From positions 13,949 to 77,948 of the forward strand of contig JAXMAN010000004.1 in assembly GCA_046350355.1 (NCBI GenBank): a stretch of 64,000 nt of DNA. The letters are read 5' to 3'. The stretch comes from UBA966 sp046350355. Lineage in GTDB: Bacteria; Planctomycetota; Phycisphaerae; Phycisphaerales; SM1A02. Below the pieces are notes generated by a model, which did not search any database, was not told the origin of the DNA, and saw nothing but the letters and a program-made list of their open reading frames with translations. Both the position numbers and the translations under genes were made by a program. Positions 24,576 through 33,038 of this stretch are shown piece after piece; position 1 is the first letter of the stretch; each line of letters opens with the position of its first letter.

Positions 24576-25403
24576 ATGCTGCACGCCGCCGCGTTGCTCG
24601 TGACGATGCTCGCCCCGCCCGCCGCCACGCCGCCCGCGCCCGCCGCGCCGGCGACGCCCGCGGCGCCCGCGGCGCCCGCGAAGACCGACGCGCCCGCGAA
24701 GCCCGCGGCCGCCGCGCCGAAGGCCCCCGCCGCCGACGAGACCGGCTTCGTCGCGCTCTTCAATGGCCGCGATCTCTCCGGCTGGCAGGGCGACACGACG
24801 GGCTACCTGGTGGAGAACGGCGCGATCTGGTGCGGCCCCAAGGGGACCAACCTCTACACCGCGGGCGAGTACGGCAACTTCGTGCTGCGCTTCGAGTTCC
24901 AGCTCACGCCGGGCGCAAACAACGGCATCGGCGTGCGCGCGCCGCTGCAGGGCGACGCCGCGTACGAGGGCATGGAGATCCAGGTCCTCGACGACGGCCA
25001 CGCGATGTACAAGGGCAAGATCGCGCCCTGGCAGCACCACGGCAGCGTCTACGGGATCGCGGCCTCGCACGGCAGCACCGCGGCGCTCAGGCCCACGGGC
25101 GAGTGGAACACCGAGGAGATCGTCGTCGACGGACGCGACGTCGTCGTCACGCTCAACGGCGTCGAGATCAACCGCGCGAACCTCGACGAGGCGACGCGCA
25201 ACGGCACGCTCAGCAAGCACAAGCATCCGGGGCTCGCGCGCACGAGCGGGCACATCGGGTTCCTCGGCCACGGCGACCGCGTCGGCTACCGCAACATCCG
25301 CGTGAAGCCGCTGCCGGAGCCGAAGCCCGCGCCCGCGGCGAAGCCCGCGACCGGCGCCGCCGCCCCCACCGCCCCCGCCACGAAGGACGCCGGCGCGCGC
25401 TGA
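24576..25403 (+). CDS. DUF1080 (3-keto-disaccharide hydrolase-like) secreted protein
   Basis: This 275-aa protein has a signal-like N-terminus, an Ala/Pro/Lys-rich spacer to about residue 50, and one DUF1080 domain: FVALFNGRDLSGWQGD, LYTAGEYGNFVLRFEFQL, NNGIGVRAP, GMEIQVLDDG and GHIGFLGHGDRVGYRNIRVK. The domain is a concanavalin-like beta sandwich, very common in planctomycetes; some members cleave 3-keto-glycosides. A low-complexity Pro/Ala tail ends the protein. Substrate is not readable from sequence. The gene is followed 19 bases later by the AI-2E transporter. Confidence 0.88.
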   Translation: MLHAAALLVTMLAPPAATPPAPAAPATPAAPAAPAKTDAPAKPAAAAPKAPAADETGFVALFNGRDLSGWQGDTTGYLVENGAIWCGPKGTNLYTAGEYGNFVLRFEFQLTPGANNGIGVRAPLQGDAAYEGMEIQVLDDGHAMYKGKIAPWQHHGSVYGIAASHGSTAALRPTGEWNTEEIVVDGRDVVVTLNGVEINRANLDEATRNGTLSKHKHPGLARTSGHIGFLGHGDRVGYRNIRVKPLPEPKPAPAAKPATGAAAPTAPATKDAGAR

Positions 25404-25422
25404 CGCGCGGCCACGACCACCC

Positions 25423-26538
25423 ATGGTGCCACAGCAACCCAGCGCCTCCGGATCCTCCGGTTCCTCCGACTCCCCCCGCAGCGGACGCGGCCTCTCGATC
25501 CTGCTCATGTTCGCGTGCATCGTCGTGGTCGCCGCGGGCGTGCGCTCCGCGTCGAGCATCATCACGCCGATCCTCGCGGCCGCGTTCATCTCGATGCTCG
25601 CGATCCTGCCCCTCTCGCTGCTGCAGCGGCGCCTGCGCCTGCCGCGCTGGCTTGCGCTGCTGGTCGTGCTGGGCGCGACGATCGTCGTGACGCTGGGCAC
25701 CGGCTACTACCTGGGCCAGTCCGTCGCGAGCATCAGCCCCGAGCTGCCCGTCTACGAGCGCCAGCTCAAGACGCTCGTGCTCGACGCGCTCAACGCCGCG
25801 AAGGAGCGCGGGCTCGACATCGAGCCCGAGAAGATCATCGCCTCGATCACCGACTGGAAGCTGGCGGACTTCGCCGACATCATTTTCCGCTCGCTCGCGA
25901 CGGTGCTGCAGAACTTCTTCTTCGTGCTGCTTGTCAGCGCCTTCATCATCGCGGAGGCGTCGGCCTTCCCCGAGAAGATGGCCGCGGCCTTCCCCAACGC
26001 CACGCGCGCGGGCGCCTTCGGCGGCGTGAGCGAGAAGATCCGCTCCTTCCTCGTCGTCATCACGCAGCTCAACCTGGCGCAGGCGATCGTCAACTACATC
26101 GCGTGCATCAGCCTGGGCGTCCCCTTCGCCTTCCTGCTGAGCTTCGTCGTCTTCTTCTTCAACTACATCCCGACGCTGGGCGCGATCATCGCCAGCGGCG
26201 CGGTGGTCGCGATCACGCTGGTCACCAAGGGATGGACCGCCGCGATCATCATGGGCGCGGTGCAGGTCGCCGCAGGCGTCGTCTTCGGCAGCATCATGCA
26301 GCCCAAGATGCTCGGCGACCGGCTGGGGCTCTCGCCGCTGGTCGTGCTGCTCTCCTTGGTGGTCTGGGGCTACCTGCTGGGCGTCGCGGGCATGTTCTTC
26401 GCGGTGCCGCTGACGATCATCGTGAAGATCGTGCTCGATTCCACGGACGACCTGCGCTGGCTCTCGGTGCTGCTGGGCGACGCGTCCGGGCTCAAGCGCG
26501 CGCCGGTCGCGCGCGACGGGGCCGATGCCGCTGCGTGA
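25423..26538 (+). CDS. AI-2E family transporter
   Basis: This 371-aa polytopic inner-membrane protein of the AI-2E/TqsA/PerM family has paired helices near the N-terminus (about 20-85), an amphipathic central region (about 105-165) and four to five C-terminal helices. The latter include FNYIPTLGAIIASGAVV and the conserved LSPLVVLLSLVVWGYLLGVAGMFFAVPL. Members export autoinducer-2 or act as sodium/proton antiporters; the specific substrate here is unknown. It is probably co-transcribed with the DUF1080 gene before it, and its last 14 bases overlap the methyltransferase after it. Confidence 0.9.
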   Translation: MVPQQPSASGSSGSSDSPRSGRGLSILLMFACIVVVAAGVRSASSIITPILAAAFISMLAILPLSLLQRRLRLPRWLALLVVLGATIVVTLGTGYYLGQSVASISPELPVYERQLKTLVLDALNAAKERGLDIEPEKIIASITDWKLADFADIIFRSLATVLQNFFFVLLVSAFIIAEASAFPEKMAAAFPNATRAGAFGGVSEKIRSFLVVITQLNLAQAIVNYIACISLGVPFAFLLSFVVFFFNYIPTLGAIIASGAVVAITLVTKGWTAAIIMGAVQVAAGVVFGSIMQPKMLGDRLGLSPLVVLLSLVVWGYLLGVAGMFFAVPLTIIVKIVLDSTDDLRWLSVLLGDASGLKRAPVARDGADAAA

Positions 26539-27769
26539 GCCGGCGTCCGGCGGCGCGGGCGATGGCGCGCTGCCGCCCGAGCGCCACGAGCCCCCCGAAG
26601 CCTGGACCGCGCTCGCGACGCCGCGCTGCGCACCGCTGCTGGAGGCGCTCGCGGGCATCGCGACCGCGCCTGCGCCCGCCACGATCCAGCGCCTGCGCCG
26701 CACGCACGACGCCGCCGAGGTCGCCGCCGCGGTCGAGCTCTCGATGGCACGCACGCGCGCACGCGCGAAGTTCGGCGAGGCGGCCGCGACGCTGTGGGCG
26801 GACCGCCGCGGCGTGGAGATGGCGAGCGGGCCGCGCGTCGCGGCGTGGAAGGCGCGGCGGTTCGCCGCGGCGGGCGCGGGAGATGCGCGCCCGGTCGCGG
26901 ATCTCTGCTGCGGCATCGGCGGGGATCTCATGGCGCTCTCGCGCGTGGCCGCTGCGCACGGCGTCGACCGCGACCCGCTGCGCGCGTGGATGGCCGCGTG
27001 CAATTCGGGCGCGCGAACACGGTGCGCCGACGCCGTCGCGCAGCCCTGCGAGGCGACCTTCGCGCACGCCGATCCCGCGCGCCGCGTGGAGGATGGACGA
27101 CGCCTGCTGCGCAGCGACGAGCTGCTGCCGACGCTCGCGCAGGTGCGCGCGGCGACGCAGCGCTGCGCAGGCGTCGCGGTGAAGCTCGGGCCGGGGATGG
27201 ATCTTGCGCCGGAGGAGCTGCGCGCGGGGGACGAGCTCGAGTTCATCAGCGAAGACGGGGTGCTCGTGCAGCAGGTGCAGTGGAGCGGCGTCCTCGCGGG
27301 CGCGTCGGCCCGCACCGCGACGCGCGCATGCTGCGGGCTCACCGTCAGCGGCACCGCCAGCGTCGTTCCGGTCGCGTCGCATCCGGGCGTCTTCGCGCGT
27401 GCGCTCTTCGTCCCCGATCCCGCGCTCGAGCGCGCGCGCCTGCTCGGCGCCGTCGCCGCGCGTCACGCCCTCGCGGAACCCGCGGCGGGACTCGGCATCC
27501 TGACCGGCGAGGCCACGGCGCAGCAGCTCGGCGCGGACGCCGCGTGGTTCGAGCGCTTCGAGGTCGTGGAGGTCCTGCCCGCGCGCGAGGCGACCGTCGC
27601 CGCCTGGCTCGCGCAGCGCGACGCCGGCATCGTCACCGTGCGCACGCGCGGCGGCGCCTGCGATCCCGACGCCTGGCAGCGCGCCCTGCGCGGACGCGGC
27701 GCGACGCCGTGGACGGTCTTCGTGCTGCGGCTAGGGGACGCGCGGCGCGCGGTGGTGGTGCGGGAGTAG
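26525..27769 (+). CDS. Class I SAM methyltransferase with THUMP-like C-terminal domain
   Basis: This 414-aa protein has the SAM-binding motif VADLCCGIGGDLMALS at about residue 125, followed by an acidic HGVDRDPLRAWMA strand. N-terminal helices carry ARAKFGEAAATLWADRRGVEMAS. The C-terminal part (about 310-410, GILTGEATAQQLGADAAWFERFEV) matches the THUMP-like domain that accompanies such methyltransferases. An RNA substrate is therefore likely, but the target base is unknown. The start overlaps the AI-2E gene by 14 bases, which suggests coupling by reinitiation. Confidence 0.8.
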   Translation: MPLREPASGGAGDGALPPERHEPPEAWTALATPRCAPLLEALAGIATAPAPATIQRLRRTHDAAEVAAAVELSMARTRARAKFGEAAATLWADRRGVEMASGPRVAAWKARRFAAAGAGDARPVADLCCGIGGDLMALSRVAAAHGVDRDPLRAWMAACNSGARTRCADAVAQPCEATFAHADPARRVEDGRRLLRSDELLPTLAQVRAATQRCAGVAVKLGPGMDLAPEELRAGDELEFISEDGVLVQQVQWSGVLAGASARTATRACCGLTVSGTASVVPVASHPGVFARALFVPDPALERARLLGAVAARHALAEPAAGLGILTGEATAQQLGADAAWFERFEVVEVLPAREATVAAWLAQRDAGIVTVRTRGGACDPDAWQRALRGRGATPWTVFVLRLGDARRAVVVRE

Positions 27770-27821
27770 CGGCGATCGGAGGAGCGTGAGGAGGCGAAAC
27801 GCGACCGCGCGACCGCGCGCC

Positions 27822-29420
27822 TCAACCCCCGCTCGTCCCCACCGACTCGTCGACGAGCAGCTCGGTGAAGGGCTTCGCGAGCACCGGGGCCTCCACGTTG
27901 GGGAGGTCGCTGGCGGGCTGCATCTGCGCGACGCGCTCGAGCGCCTCCAGCGGGATGGTCACGAACGCCGCGGCGAGGTCGGGGTCGAACTGCGTGCCGG
28001 CGCAGCGCTGCACCTCCTGGATCGCCTCGTGGATGAGGCGCGCCTCGCGGTAGGTGCGGCTGGTCGTCATCGCGTCGAAGGAGTCGGCGATGGCGATCAG
28101 GCGGCCCAGGCCGGAGATCGCGCGGCCGGAGGTGCCGTGCGGGTAGCCGCGGCCGTCCCAGCGCTCGTGGTGCTCGAGGACGCCGTCGAGCAGGTCCGCC
28201 ATCTGCGGGATCTGCTTGAGGATGGCGTGGCCGACGACGGGGTGCGCGGCGATCTGGCGGAACTCCGCCTCGGTGAGGCGGTCGACCTTGCGCAGCACGG
28301 CCTCGGGGACGCCGATCTTGCCGATGTCGTGCACCTGTCCGCAGAGGCGGGCGCGCACGGCGTTGGCCTCGTCCCAGCCCGCGGCCTTCGCGAGCAGGAA
28401 CGCGTACTCCGCGACGCGCGAGCTGTGGCCGCGCGTGTAGGTGTCCTTGGCGTCGATGGCGGCGATGAGCGCCTGCAGCGTGCCGTTGAACATCTCGCGC
28501 TGCTCGGTCTCCAGGCGCGACGCCATGCGCGTGCGCTCGATGTTGCTGAGCGCCAGCGCGCTGACGCGCGCGATGGAGTGCGCGAGCGCGGCGATGGTCG
28601 CCACCTGCGACGCGCCCTGCGCGCGGTCGGCCAGGTAGAGCAGCCCGAAGAACTGCTCGCCCATGAGCACGGGCAGGCAGATCACGCGGGAGATGTTCAT
28701 GCCCACGAGCGTCTCGGTCGGCGCGGGCTGCTGCAGGTCGTGGATGTCCTTGACGACGACCGGGCCCTGGCGCGCGCGGCGGAGCACGCTGCGGCTGAAG
28801 CGCCGGCGCGAGCCCGACTCGCCGTGCGAGGCGAGCACGCGCACGTCCTCGAAGTCCGCGACGGGGCGCAGGAAGAGCACGTCGTCGAAGCCCGTGGCGC
28901 GCGCGAGCGCGTCGACGGCGGCCTTCGCGACCGACTCCTCGGTCTGCGCGGAGTGGATCGCCTCGCTGGAGGCCATGACCGCCTCGAGCTGCGCGGCGCT
29001 GAGCGTCGCGGGGGTGATCTCCTCGACCTTGCGGTCGCTGTCGGTGCCGCTGTCGGGCTCGGTGAGGATCGTGTGGGCCGCCTGCTCCTCGGAGTGCACG
29101 AGGTACTCGAGGGCGATCGGCCCGAGGTCGATGCGGTCGCCCGGCTCGAGCGCCAGCGACTGGTACGCGCGCAGCGGCACGCCGTTGACGCTGGTGCCGC
29201 TGGAGCTGCCGCGGTCGATGATGCGCCAGCTTCCCTCCCCCTCGAGCTCGCCCGGCGTCCACTCGATGAGCGCGTGCTCGCGGCTCACGGCGGCGTCGGG
29301 CAGGACGAGCGAGTTGGTCGTGGAGCGGCCCACGCGGACGGTGCCCGGCGGCTGGAGGCGGAAACGCACCTGCGTGCCGTCGGCGGTCGGGGCTCGAGAG
29401 ACGATCCAGTGCTGCTGCAT
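27822..29420 (-). CDS. FHA-GAF-HD-GYP regulator (probable cyclic-di-GMP phosphodiesterase)
   Basis: This 532-aa cytosolic protein has three domains. An FHA phosphothreonine-binding domain lies at about 25-95 (VRVGRSTTNSLVLPDAAVSREH). A GAF sensor lies at about 140-310, and an HD-GYP domain at about 330-500. The HD-GYP metal and signature motifs are intact: HSSRVAEYAF, VHDIGKIGVPE, LEHHERWDGRGYPHG and IAIADSFDAMT. Such enzymes hydrolyse cyclic-di-GMP, a regulator of exopolysaccharide and surface life in other bacteria. The FHA domain links it to Ser/Thr kinase signalling; no kinase gene is nearby. The ATG at 29420 has neither a clear Shine-Dalgarno nor a TANNNT box, so the start is less certain than most. 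Confidence 0.9.
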   Translation of the reverse strand: MQQHWIVSRAPTADGTQVRFRLQPPGTVRVGRSTTNSLVLPDAAVSREHALIEWTPGELEGEGSWRIIDRGSSSGTSVNGVPLRAYQSLALEPGDRIDLGPIALEYLVHSEEQAAHTILTEPDSGTDSDRKVEEITPATLSAAQLEAVMASSEAIHSAQTEESVAKAAVDALARATGFDDVLFLRPVADFEDVRVLASHGESGSRRRFSRSVLRRARQGPVVVKDIHDLQQPAPTETLVGMNISRVICLPVLMGEQFFGLLYLADRAQGASQVATIAALAHSIARVSALALSNIERTRMASRLETEQREMFNGTLQALIAAIDAKDTYTRGHSSRVAEYAFLLAKAAGWDEANAVRARLCGQVHDIGKIGVPEAVLRKVDRLTEAEFRQIAAHPVVGHAILKQIPQMADLLDGVLEHHERWDGRGYPHGTSGRAISGLGRLIAIADSFDAMTTSRTYREARLIHEAIQEVQRCAGTQFDPDLAAAFVTIPLEALERVAQMQPASDLPNVEAPVLAKPFTELLVDESVGTSGG

Positions 29421-29617
29421 GGCTGGGTTCCAGAAGCCGGGGGTTTCGTCCAGGGCCTGCGCGCCGCGTGCCGCGGTGCCACCTGCCCTGCTACCATTTT
29501 TCGTTCCGAGATCGGCGCTGGCCCGGAACGCCCGGGCGCGGCGCCGCCTCTCACCTGTCCTGCCGCACGCTGCGGCTGCTCGTGCTCCCGCGACCGTTCG
29601 CAACCACGGAGAGTCCC

Positions 29618-29947
29618 ATGGCCGGCGCCGATACGCTCACCTTCACCGAGTCGAACTTCCAGTCCGAGGTCCTCCAGTCCGACCTTCCCGTCCTCGTGGA
29701 CTTCTGGGCGGAGTGGTGCGGCCCGTGCCGCATGCTCGGACCGACGATCGACCAGATCGCGACCGAACTGAAGGGGAAGGCGAAGGTTGGAAAGCTGGAC
29801 ATCGATCAGGCGCAGATGCTCGCTGCGTCCCTGAACATCCAATCCATCCCCACGGTGATCCTCTTCAAGGGCGGAAAGCCCGTGAACAAGTGGGTCGGCA
29901 TCCGTCCGAAGAACGACTACGTGAACGCTGCGACCGGCGCAGCCTGA
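29618..29947 (+). CDS. trxA: Thioredoxin
   Basis: This 109-aa thioredoxin has the classic active site in DFWAEWCGPCRMLGP (Cys34/Cys37 region), the buried Asp in LVDFW, and the cis-proline loop IQSIPTVILFKGG. It reduces cytosolic disulfides. Length and motifs are canonical. The start ATG at 29618 has GGAG seven bases upstream (CGGAGAGTCCC), so unlike many neighbours it is translated from a leadered message. It is divergent from the FHA/HD-GYP gene with a 197-base gap. Confidence 0.96.
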   Translation: MAGADTLTFTESNFQSEVLQSDLPVLVDFWAEWCGPCRMLGPTIDQIATELKGKAKVGKLDIDQAQMLAASLNIQSIPTVILFKGGKPVNKWVGIRPKNDYVNAATGAA

Positions 29948-30068
29948 ACGACCCGACGCGGGGCGCGAGTTATCGCGCATCGCCCTCCCGGCGTCCGCAC
30001 GCATGCGGCACCGCCGGATGGACGATATGATCCGCGATTCGATATCCCGCCCCAGTGGGCGGAAGCAT

Positions 30069-30141
30069 GGGCCTGTAGCTCAATTGGAAGAGCGCATCCA
30101 TGGCATGGATGAGGTTGTCGGTTCGAGCCCGATCAGGTCCA
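30069..30141 (+). tRNA. tRNA-Ala, anticodon GGC
   Basis: A 73-base cloverleaf: acceptor GGGCCTG pairs with CAGGTCC (one G-T wobble), the D-stem is GCTC/GAGC, the anticodon stem CATCC/GGATG encloses the loop ATGGCAT with anticodon GGC, and the T-arm is GTCGG-TTCGAGC-CCGAT. The discriminator is A. The genomic sequence continues CTG, so the CCA end is not encoded. It reads the GCC alanine codon, heavily used in this GC-rich DNA. Confidence 0.96.
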
Positions 30142-30152
30142 CTGGACGACGC

Positions 30153-30190
30153 AGGGGCGGCTTCGCGAGGAGCCGCCCCTGTGCGTTTTT
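30153..30190 (+). terminator. Rho-independent terminator after tRNA-Ala
   Basis: AGGGGCGGCT (30153-30162) pairs perfectly with AGCCGCCCCT (30171-30180) across an 8-base loop. The run GTGCGTTTTT follows. Confidence 0.85.
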
Positions 30191-30221
30191 GTCAGGATTG
30201 ATGGCTCCTTTGCCGCCCCGC

Positions 30222-30899
30222 TCACTTCCTCCGCCGCGACCGCGCCAACCCCGCCGCCGCGAAGGCCGCGAGCGCGCCGGGTCCGGGGACGAACGTGTAG
30301 CTGATATCGTCGAAGCCTTCCTGCTCGGTCGTCACCTGGAAGATCGCGAAGGAGAAGCCGCCCGCGAAGGAGACGTCCAGGTGATCCTGGTAGCCGGTCA
30401 CGGCCTCGTCGATCGCGACGACGCGGAAGGTGTTGGGATCGCCGGTCGCCTGCAGCGCAAGCAGTCGGAAGGTCGGTCCGTCGGGGGCGCTGTCGGAGAT
30501 CATCGAGAGGCTCGTGATCGGCGACGAGAAGGAGAAGAGCGTGTCCTGCAGGCCCAGGTCGCGCGCGCCCGCGAAGTTGGAGCCCGAGACGCTGTTGTTG
30601 TTGCTGACGTACGCGAACTCGTTCAGGATGTCGGTGATCGTGAAGACATCGTCGAGCATCGGCGTGCCGGGCACGGTGCAGGAGCTGATGTGCAGTCCCT
30701 GCGCGGCGTAGTGGTCGCCCGCGACGGGGACGATCGCGCCGCCGGTGTGCGGGAGATCCTCGAAGTCGATCAGTTCGGCGCCGGCGATGGCGGCGGGCGC
30801 GAGCGCGGCGAGGACGGCCGCGAGGGCGCATCCCGAGACGCACGCGGTGCGCCCGGAATCGTGCGAATGGGAACGGGACAGCAGGGTCGAAGCGTGCAT
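30222..30899 (-). CDS. PEP-CTERM-like secreted protein
   Basis: This 225-aa protein has an N-terminal signal peptide (hydrophobic core about 24-38, cleavage near AIAGAE), a beta-rich body starting ELIDFEDLPHTGG, and a C-terminal sorting signal. The signal is the motif VPGPGALAAF, a short hydrophobic helix and a basic end RSRRRK. That tripartite tail is the substrate signal of exosortases, with PGP in place of the textbook PEP. The exosortase at 15069-16070 is the likely processing enzyme. The body has no recognised catalytic motif. The start ATG has GAGGAG ten bases upstream, so it is leadered. Confidence 0.85.
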   Translation of the reverse strand: MHASTLLSRSHSHDSGRTACVSGCALAAVLAALAPAAIAGAELIDFEDLPHTGGAIVPVAGDHYAAQGLHISSCTVPGTPMLDDVFTITDILNEFAYVSNNNSVSGSNFAGARDLGLQDTLFSFSSPITSLSMISDSAPDGPTFRLLALQATGDPNTFRVVAIDEAVTGYQDHLDVSFAGGFSFAIFQVTTEQEGFDDISYTFVPGPGALAAFAAAGLARSRRRK

Positions 30900-31162
30900 C
30901 GTCAGGTCTCCTCTGGTTGGACTTGAAGCGCGTCTCCCCTCCCCGCCAAGCTCATGGTGTAGCGGCTGAGAGCATCGACTGGCCCAGAAACTGCGAGATT
31001 TTTGCGTGCAACTGCCCGTGCCCGCACATGGATGGCCGCCGCGGGGCCCCTTGGCGCAGGGAAATGGCGATCACCGTTGAAGCCGGTGCACGTTTGGGCC
31101 GATCCTCTTTCAGTGATCCCGCCCCAGGCGGCGTGGCGCACACGGACCCGGAGGGATACGGG

Positions 31163-31975
31163 ATGACAAAGAACTCAATTCGGGAATGGGCCTTCGCGCC
31201 ACCGCGGGCAGAGCCGTGGATGTGGGTCGCGTTGGGGACCTTCACGATTGTGGGGTACATCCACTCCGCTGAGTTTCGATCGGACGGGGCGACCGATACG
31301 CGAACGCTGCTCCGCGGGGCGCGGTCGGTCGCCGATCGCGCGCGAGGCCTCCTCTGGCAGGCCTGTCCCGTCGGGAAGTCATATCACATCGACGACGTCG
31401 ACTACGGCATCTCGGACGCACGCGCCGGGCAGATCACGACGATGGTCACGCGCTTCAACCAGTTCCGCCCCAATGGCGCCGACCCGTTCGAGTTCGTGGA
31501 CGGCCAGCTCTACTACCCCTCAGACTTCGCGGCGCTCGTCAAGGCGGGGTACTGCGGCGACGCCGACCTCACGAACCAGGTCGATGCGGGCCGCGGCTGG
31601 ATCTGGAATCATACGAGCAGGAAGTTCCGCTCCGAGCCCCGCCCGCCGCGGAATCCACCGCTGTACATCGACGGCGATCCGCACATCCGAGCCATGGAGA
31701 ACGCGGAGTACGCGCGCGCTGCATCGCTCACCACGCTGGTGAAGCGATACAACGAACTGCTTCCAAACGGCGCGCAGCCGATCGCGCTGGAGGACGGCCG
31801 CGTCTACCACACGCAGGACCTGGCGCCCATCGTGAGCACGCCGCGCGGTGCGCAGGAAACGCTGGTCAACGCGGTGGATGCGAGGCGCGGTTGGCTCTGG
31901 AGCTCGAACACGCAGCGCTTCGTGCCGACCTACAAGCCGAATCTGCGGCGCATCGACGAGGAGGCGCCGCAATGA
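31163..31975 (+). CDS. Membrane protein with two copies of an unrecognised about 70-residue domain (array gene 1)
   Basis: This 270-aa protein has one membrane helix near residues 18-35 (MWVALGTFTIVGYI) and then two copies of a repeat. The first runs from GQITTMVTRFNQFRPNGADP through VKAGYCGDADLTNQVD to RGWIWNHTSRKF (about 90-160). The second, more diverged, runs from SLTTLVKRYNELLPNGAQP to RGWLWSSNTQRF. I recognise no family. The pattern is a helix with a FNQF core, an acidic EFVDG turn, YxPSDFAxLV, a cysteine in AGYCG and a WxW-type end. The ATG at 31163 was chosen for GGAGG eight bases upstream. The stop overlaps gene 2 by ATGA. Confidence 0.75.
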   Translation: MTKNSIREWAFAPPRAEPWMWVALGTFTIVGYIHSAEFRSDGATDTRTLLRGARSVADRARGLLWQACPVGKSYHIDDVDYGISDARAGQITTMVTRFNQFRPNGADPFEFVDGQLYYPSDFAALVKAGYCGDADLTNQVDAGRGWIWNHTSRKFRSEPRPPRNPPLYIDGDPHIRAMENAEYARAASLTTLVKRYNELLPNGAQPIALEDGRVYHTQDLAPIVSTPRGAQETLVNAVDARRGWLWSSNTQRFVPTYKPNLRRIDEEAPQ

Positions 31976-32535
31976 CGAGCGCATCGCCGACCACGCGCGC
32001 GCGCGGCGAGGGGCGCGGTTGGGGCCAGGCATCGATTCAACCGCCACGCCTCTCGGTCGCCGACCGGTTGCCCTGGCCGACGCTCGCGGTCGTTGGATGC
32101 ATCACCCTCAGCATGATGGGCGTCATCGCGATTGGCAGCGGACCGGCCGAGGAAGGTTGCGGCAGCCCCGCAGACCCCCGTCCCGGCCAGATCACGACCA
32201 TGGTGGTCCGCTTCAACCAATTCCTTCCGGGCGGCGCCGCGCCGATCGAGCTCGTGGACGGAAGGGTCTATCACCCGAGCGACCTCGCGCCGCTCGTCAC
32301 CGCGGGGTACTGCGGTGACGCCGACCTCTGGAACCAGGTCGACGTGAAGCTTGGCTGGGTCTGGAGCTCCGCGAACCGCAAGTTCACGCCGGAGCTCGGC
32401 CCTGACGCGGGCTTCCCGTGGGTGCTTCTCACCCTCGATGCAGCCGTCGGTGCCGCCATCGCCGGCGCCATCATCGCATGCGGCGTCGCTGCCTCACGCC
32501 TGTGGCCTCACCGCGCGGCAAGGAGTCCATCATGA
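31972..32535 (+). CDS. Membrane protein with one repeat domain (array gene 2)
   Basis: This 187-aa paralogue of its neighbours has a membrane helix near residues 35-55 (PTLAVVGCITLSMMGVIAIG), one repeat domain (about 68-143; ITTMVVRFNQFLPGGAAPIE and AGYCGDADLWNQVDVKLGW), and a second, C-terminal membrane helix (AGAIIACGVAASRLW). The domain therefore sits between two helices, probably outside the cytoplasm; the Cys pair EGCG/AGYCG could form a disulfide (inference). It overlaps gene 1 and gene 3 by ATGA at both ends, so the set is translated as an operon. Function unknown. Confidence 0.75.
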   Translation: MTSASPTTRARGEGRGWGQASIQPPRLSVADRLPWPTLAVVGCITLSMMGVIAIGSGPAEEGCGSPADPRPGQITTMVVRFNQFLPGGAAPIELVDGRVYHPSDLAPLVTAGYCGDADLWNQVDVKLGWVWSSANRKFTPELGPDAGFPWVLLTLDAAVGAAIAGAIIACGVAASRLWPHRAARSPS

Positions 32536-33038
32536 GCCAAGCACTGATCCACCCGCCACGTCCCGTGACCCCCAGGAAGTCCCCGTGGCCGACGGTCGCT
32601 CTCCTCGTGGCGGCCGCCGTCATGATCGTCCTCTTTGCGCCGCTCGGCATCGCTTCCAGCGACGATTCGGAGGGGTGCGGCAGCTCGCCACATGCCCGCG
32701 CCGGCTCCATCACGACCATGGTGATCCGTTTCAACCAATTCCATCCGGGCGGCGCCGCGCCGATCGAGCTCGTGGACGGACGGGTCTATCACCCGAGCGA
32801 CCTCGCGCCGCTCGTCACCGCGGGGTACTGCGGTAACGCCGACCTCCAGAACTACTTCGGCGTGGAGCTCGGCTGGGTCTGGAGCTCCGCGAACCGCAAG
32901 TTCACGCCGGAGCTCGGCCCTGACGCGGGCTTCCCGTGGATGGCGATCGGCTTCATGGTCGCCGCCGTGGCCGCCACTGCCGGCGCCATCATCGCATGCG
33001 GCGTCGTTGCCTCACGCCTGTGGCCGCACCGCGCCTGA
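32532..33038 (+). CDS. Membrane protein with one repeat domain (array gene 3), recent duplicate of gene 2
   Basis: This 168-aa protein has the same layout as gene 2: helix, GCGS, repeat domain, C-terminal helix and WPHRA end. Long DNA blocks are identical or nearly so, for example the stretch encoding GGAAPIELVDG and then VYHPSDLAPLVTAGYCG, and again WVWSSANRKFTPELGPDAGF. The segment after AGYCG differs: NADLQNYFGVELGW against DADLWNQVDVKLGW. This indicates a recent tandem duplication followed by local change. ATGA overlap with gene 2. Function unknown. Confidence 0.75.
   Translation: MSQALIHPPRPVTPRKSPWPTVALLVAAAVMIVLFAPLGIASSDDSEGCGSSPHARAGSITTMVIRFNQFHPGGAAPIELVDGRVYHPSDLAPLVTAGYCGNADLQNYFGVELGWVWSSANRKFTPELGPDAGFPWMAIGFMVAAVAATAGAIIACGVVASRLWPHRA

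Noticed and set aside
30026..30031. TATGAT upstream of tRNA-Ala as its promoter.
   Set aside because: Spacing to the tRNA is plausible but there is no -35 at the right distance, and a single hexamer in a 120-base gap is not enough.
30917..31162. N-terminal extension of array gene 1 to 30917.
   Set aside because: The extension is not hydrophobic or conserved with the paralogues, and the ATG at 31163 has GGAGG at good spacing.
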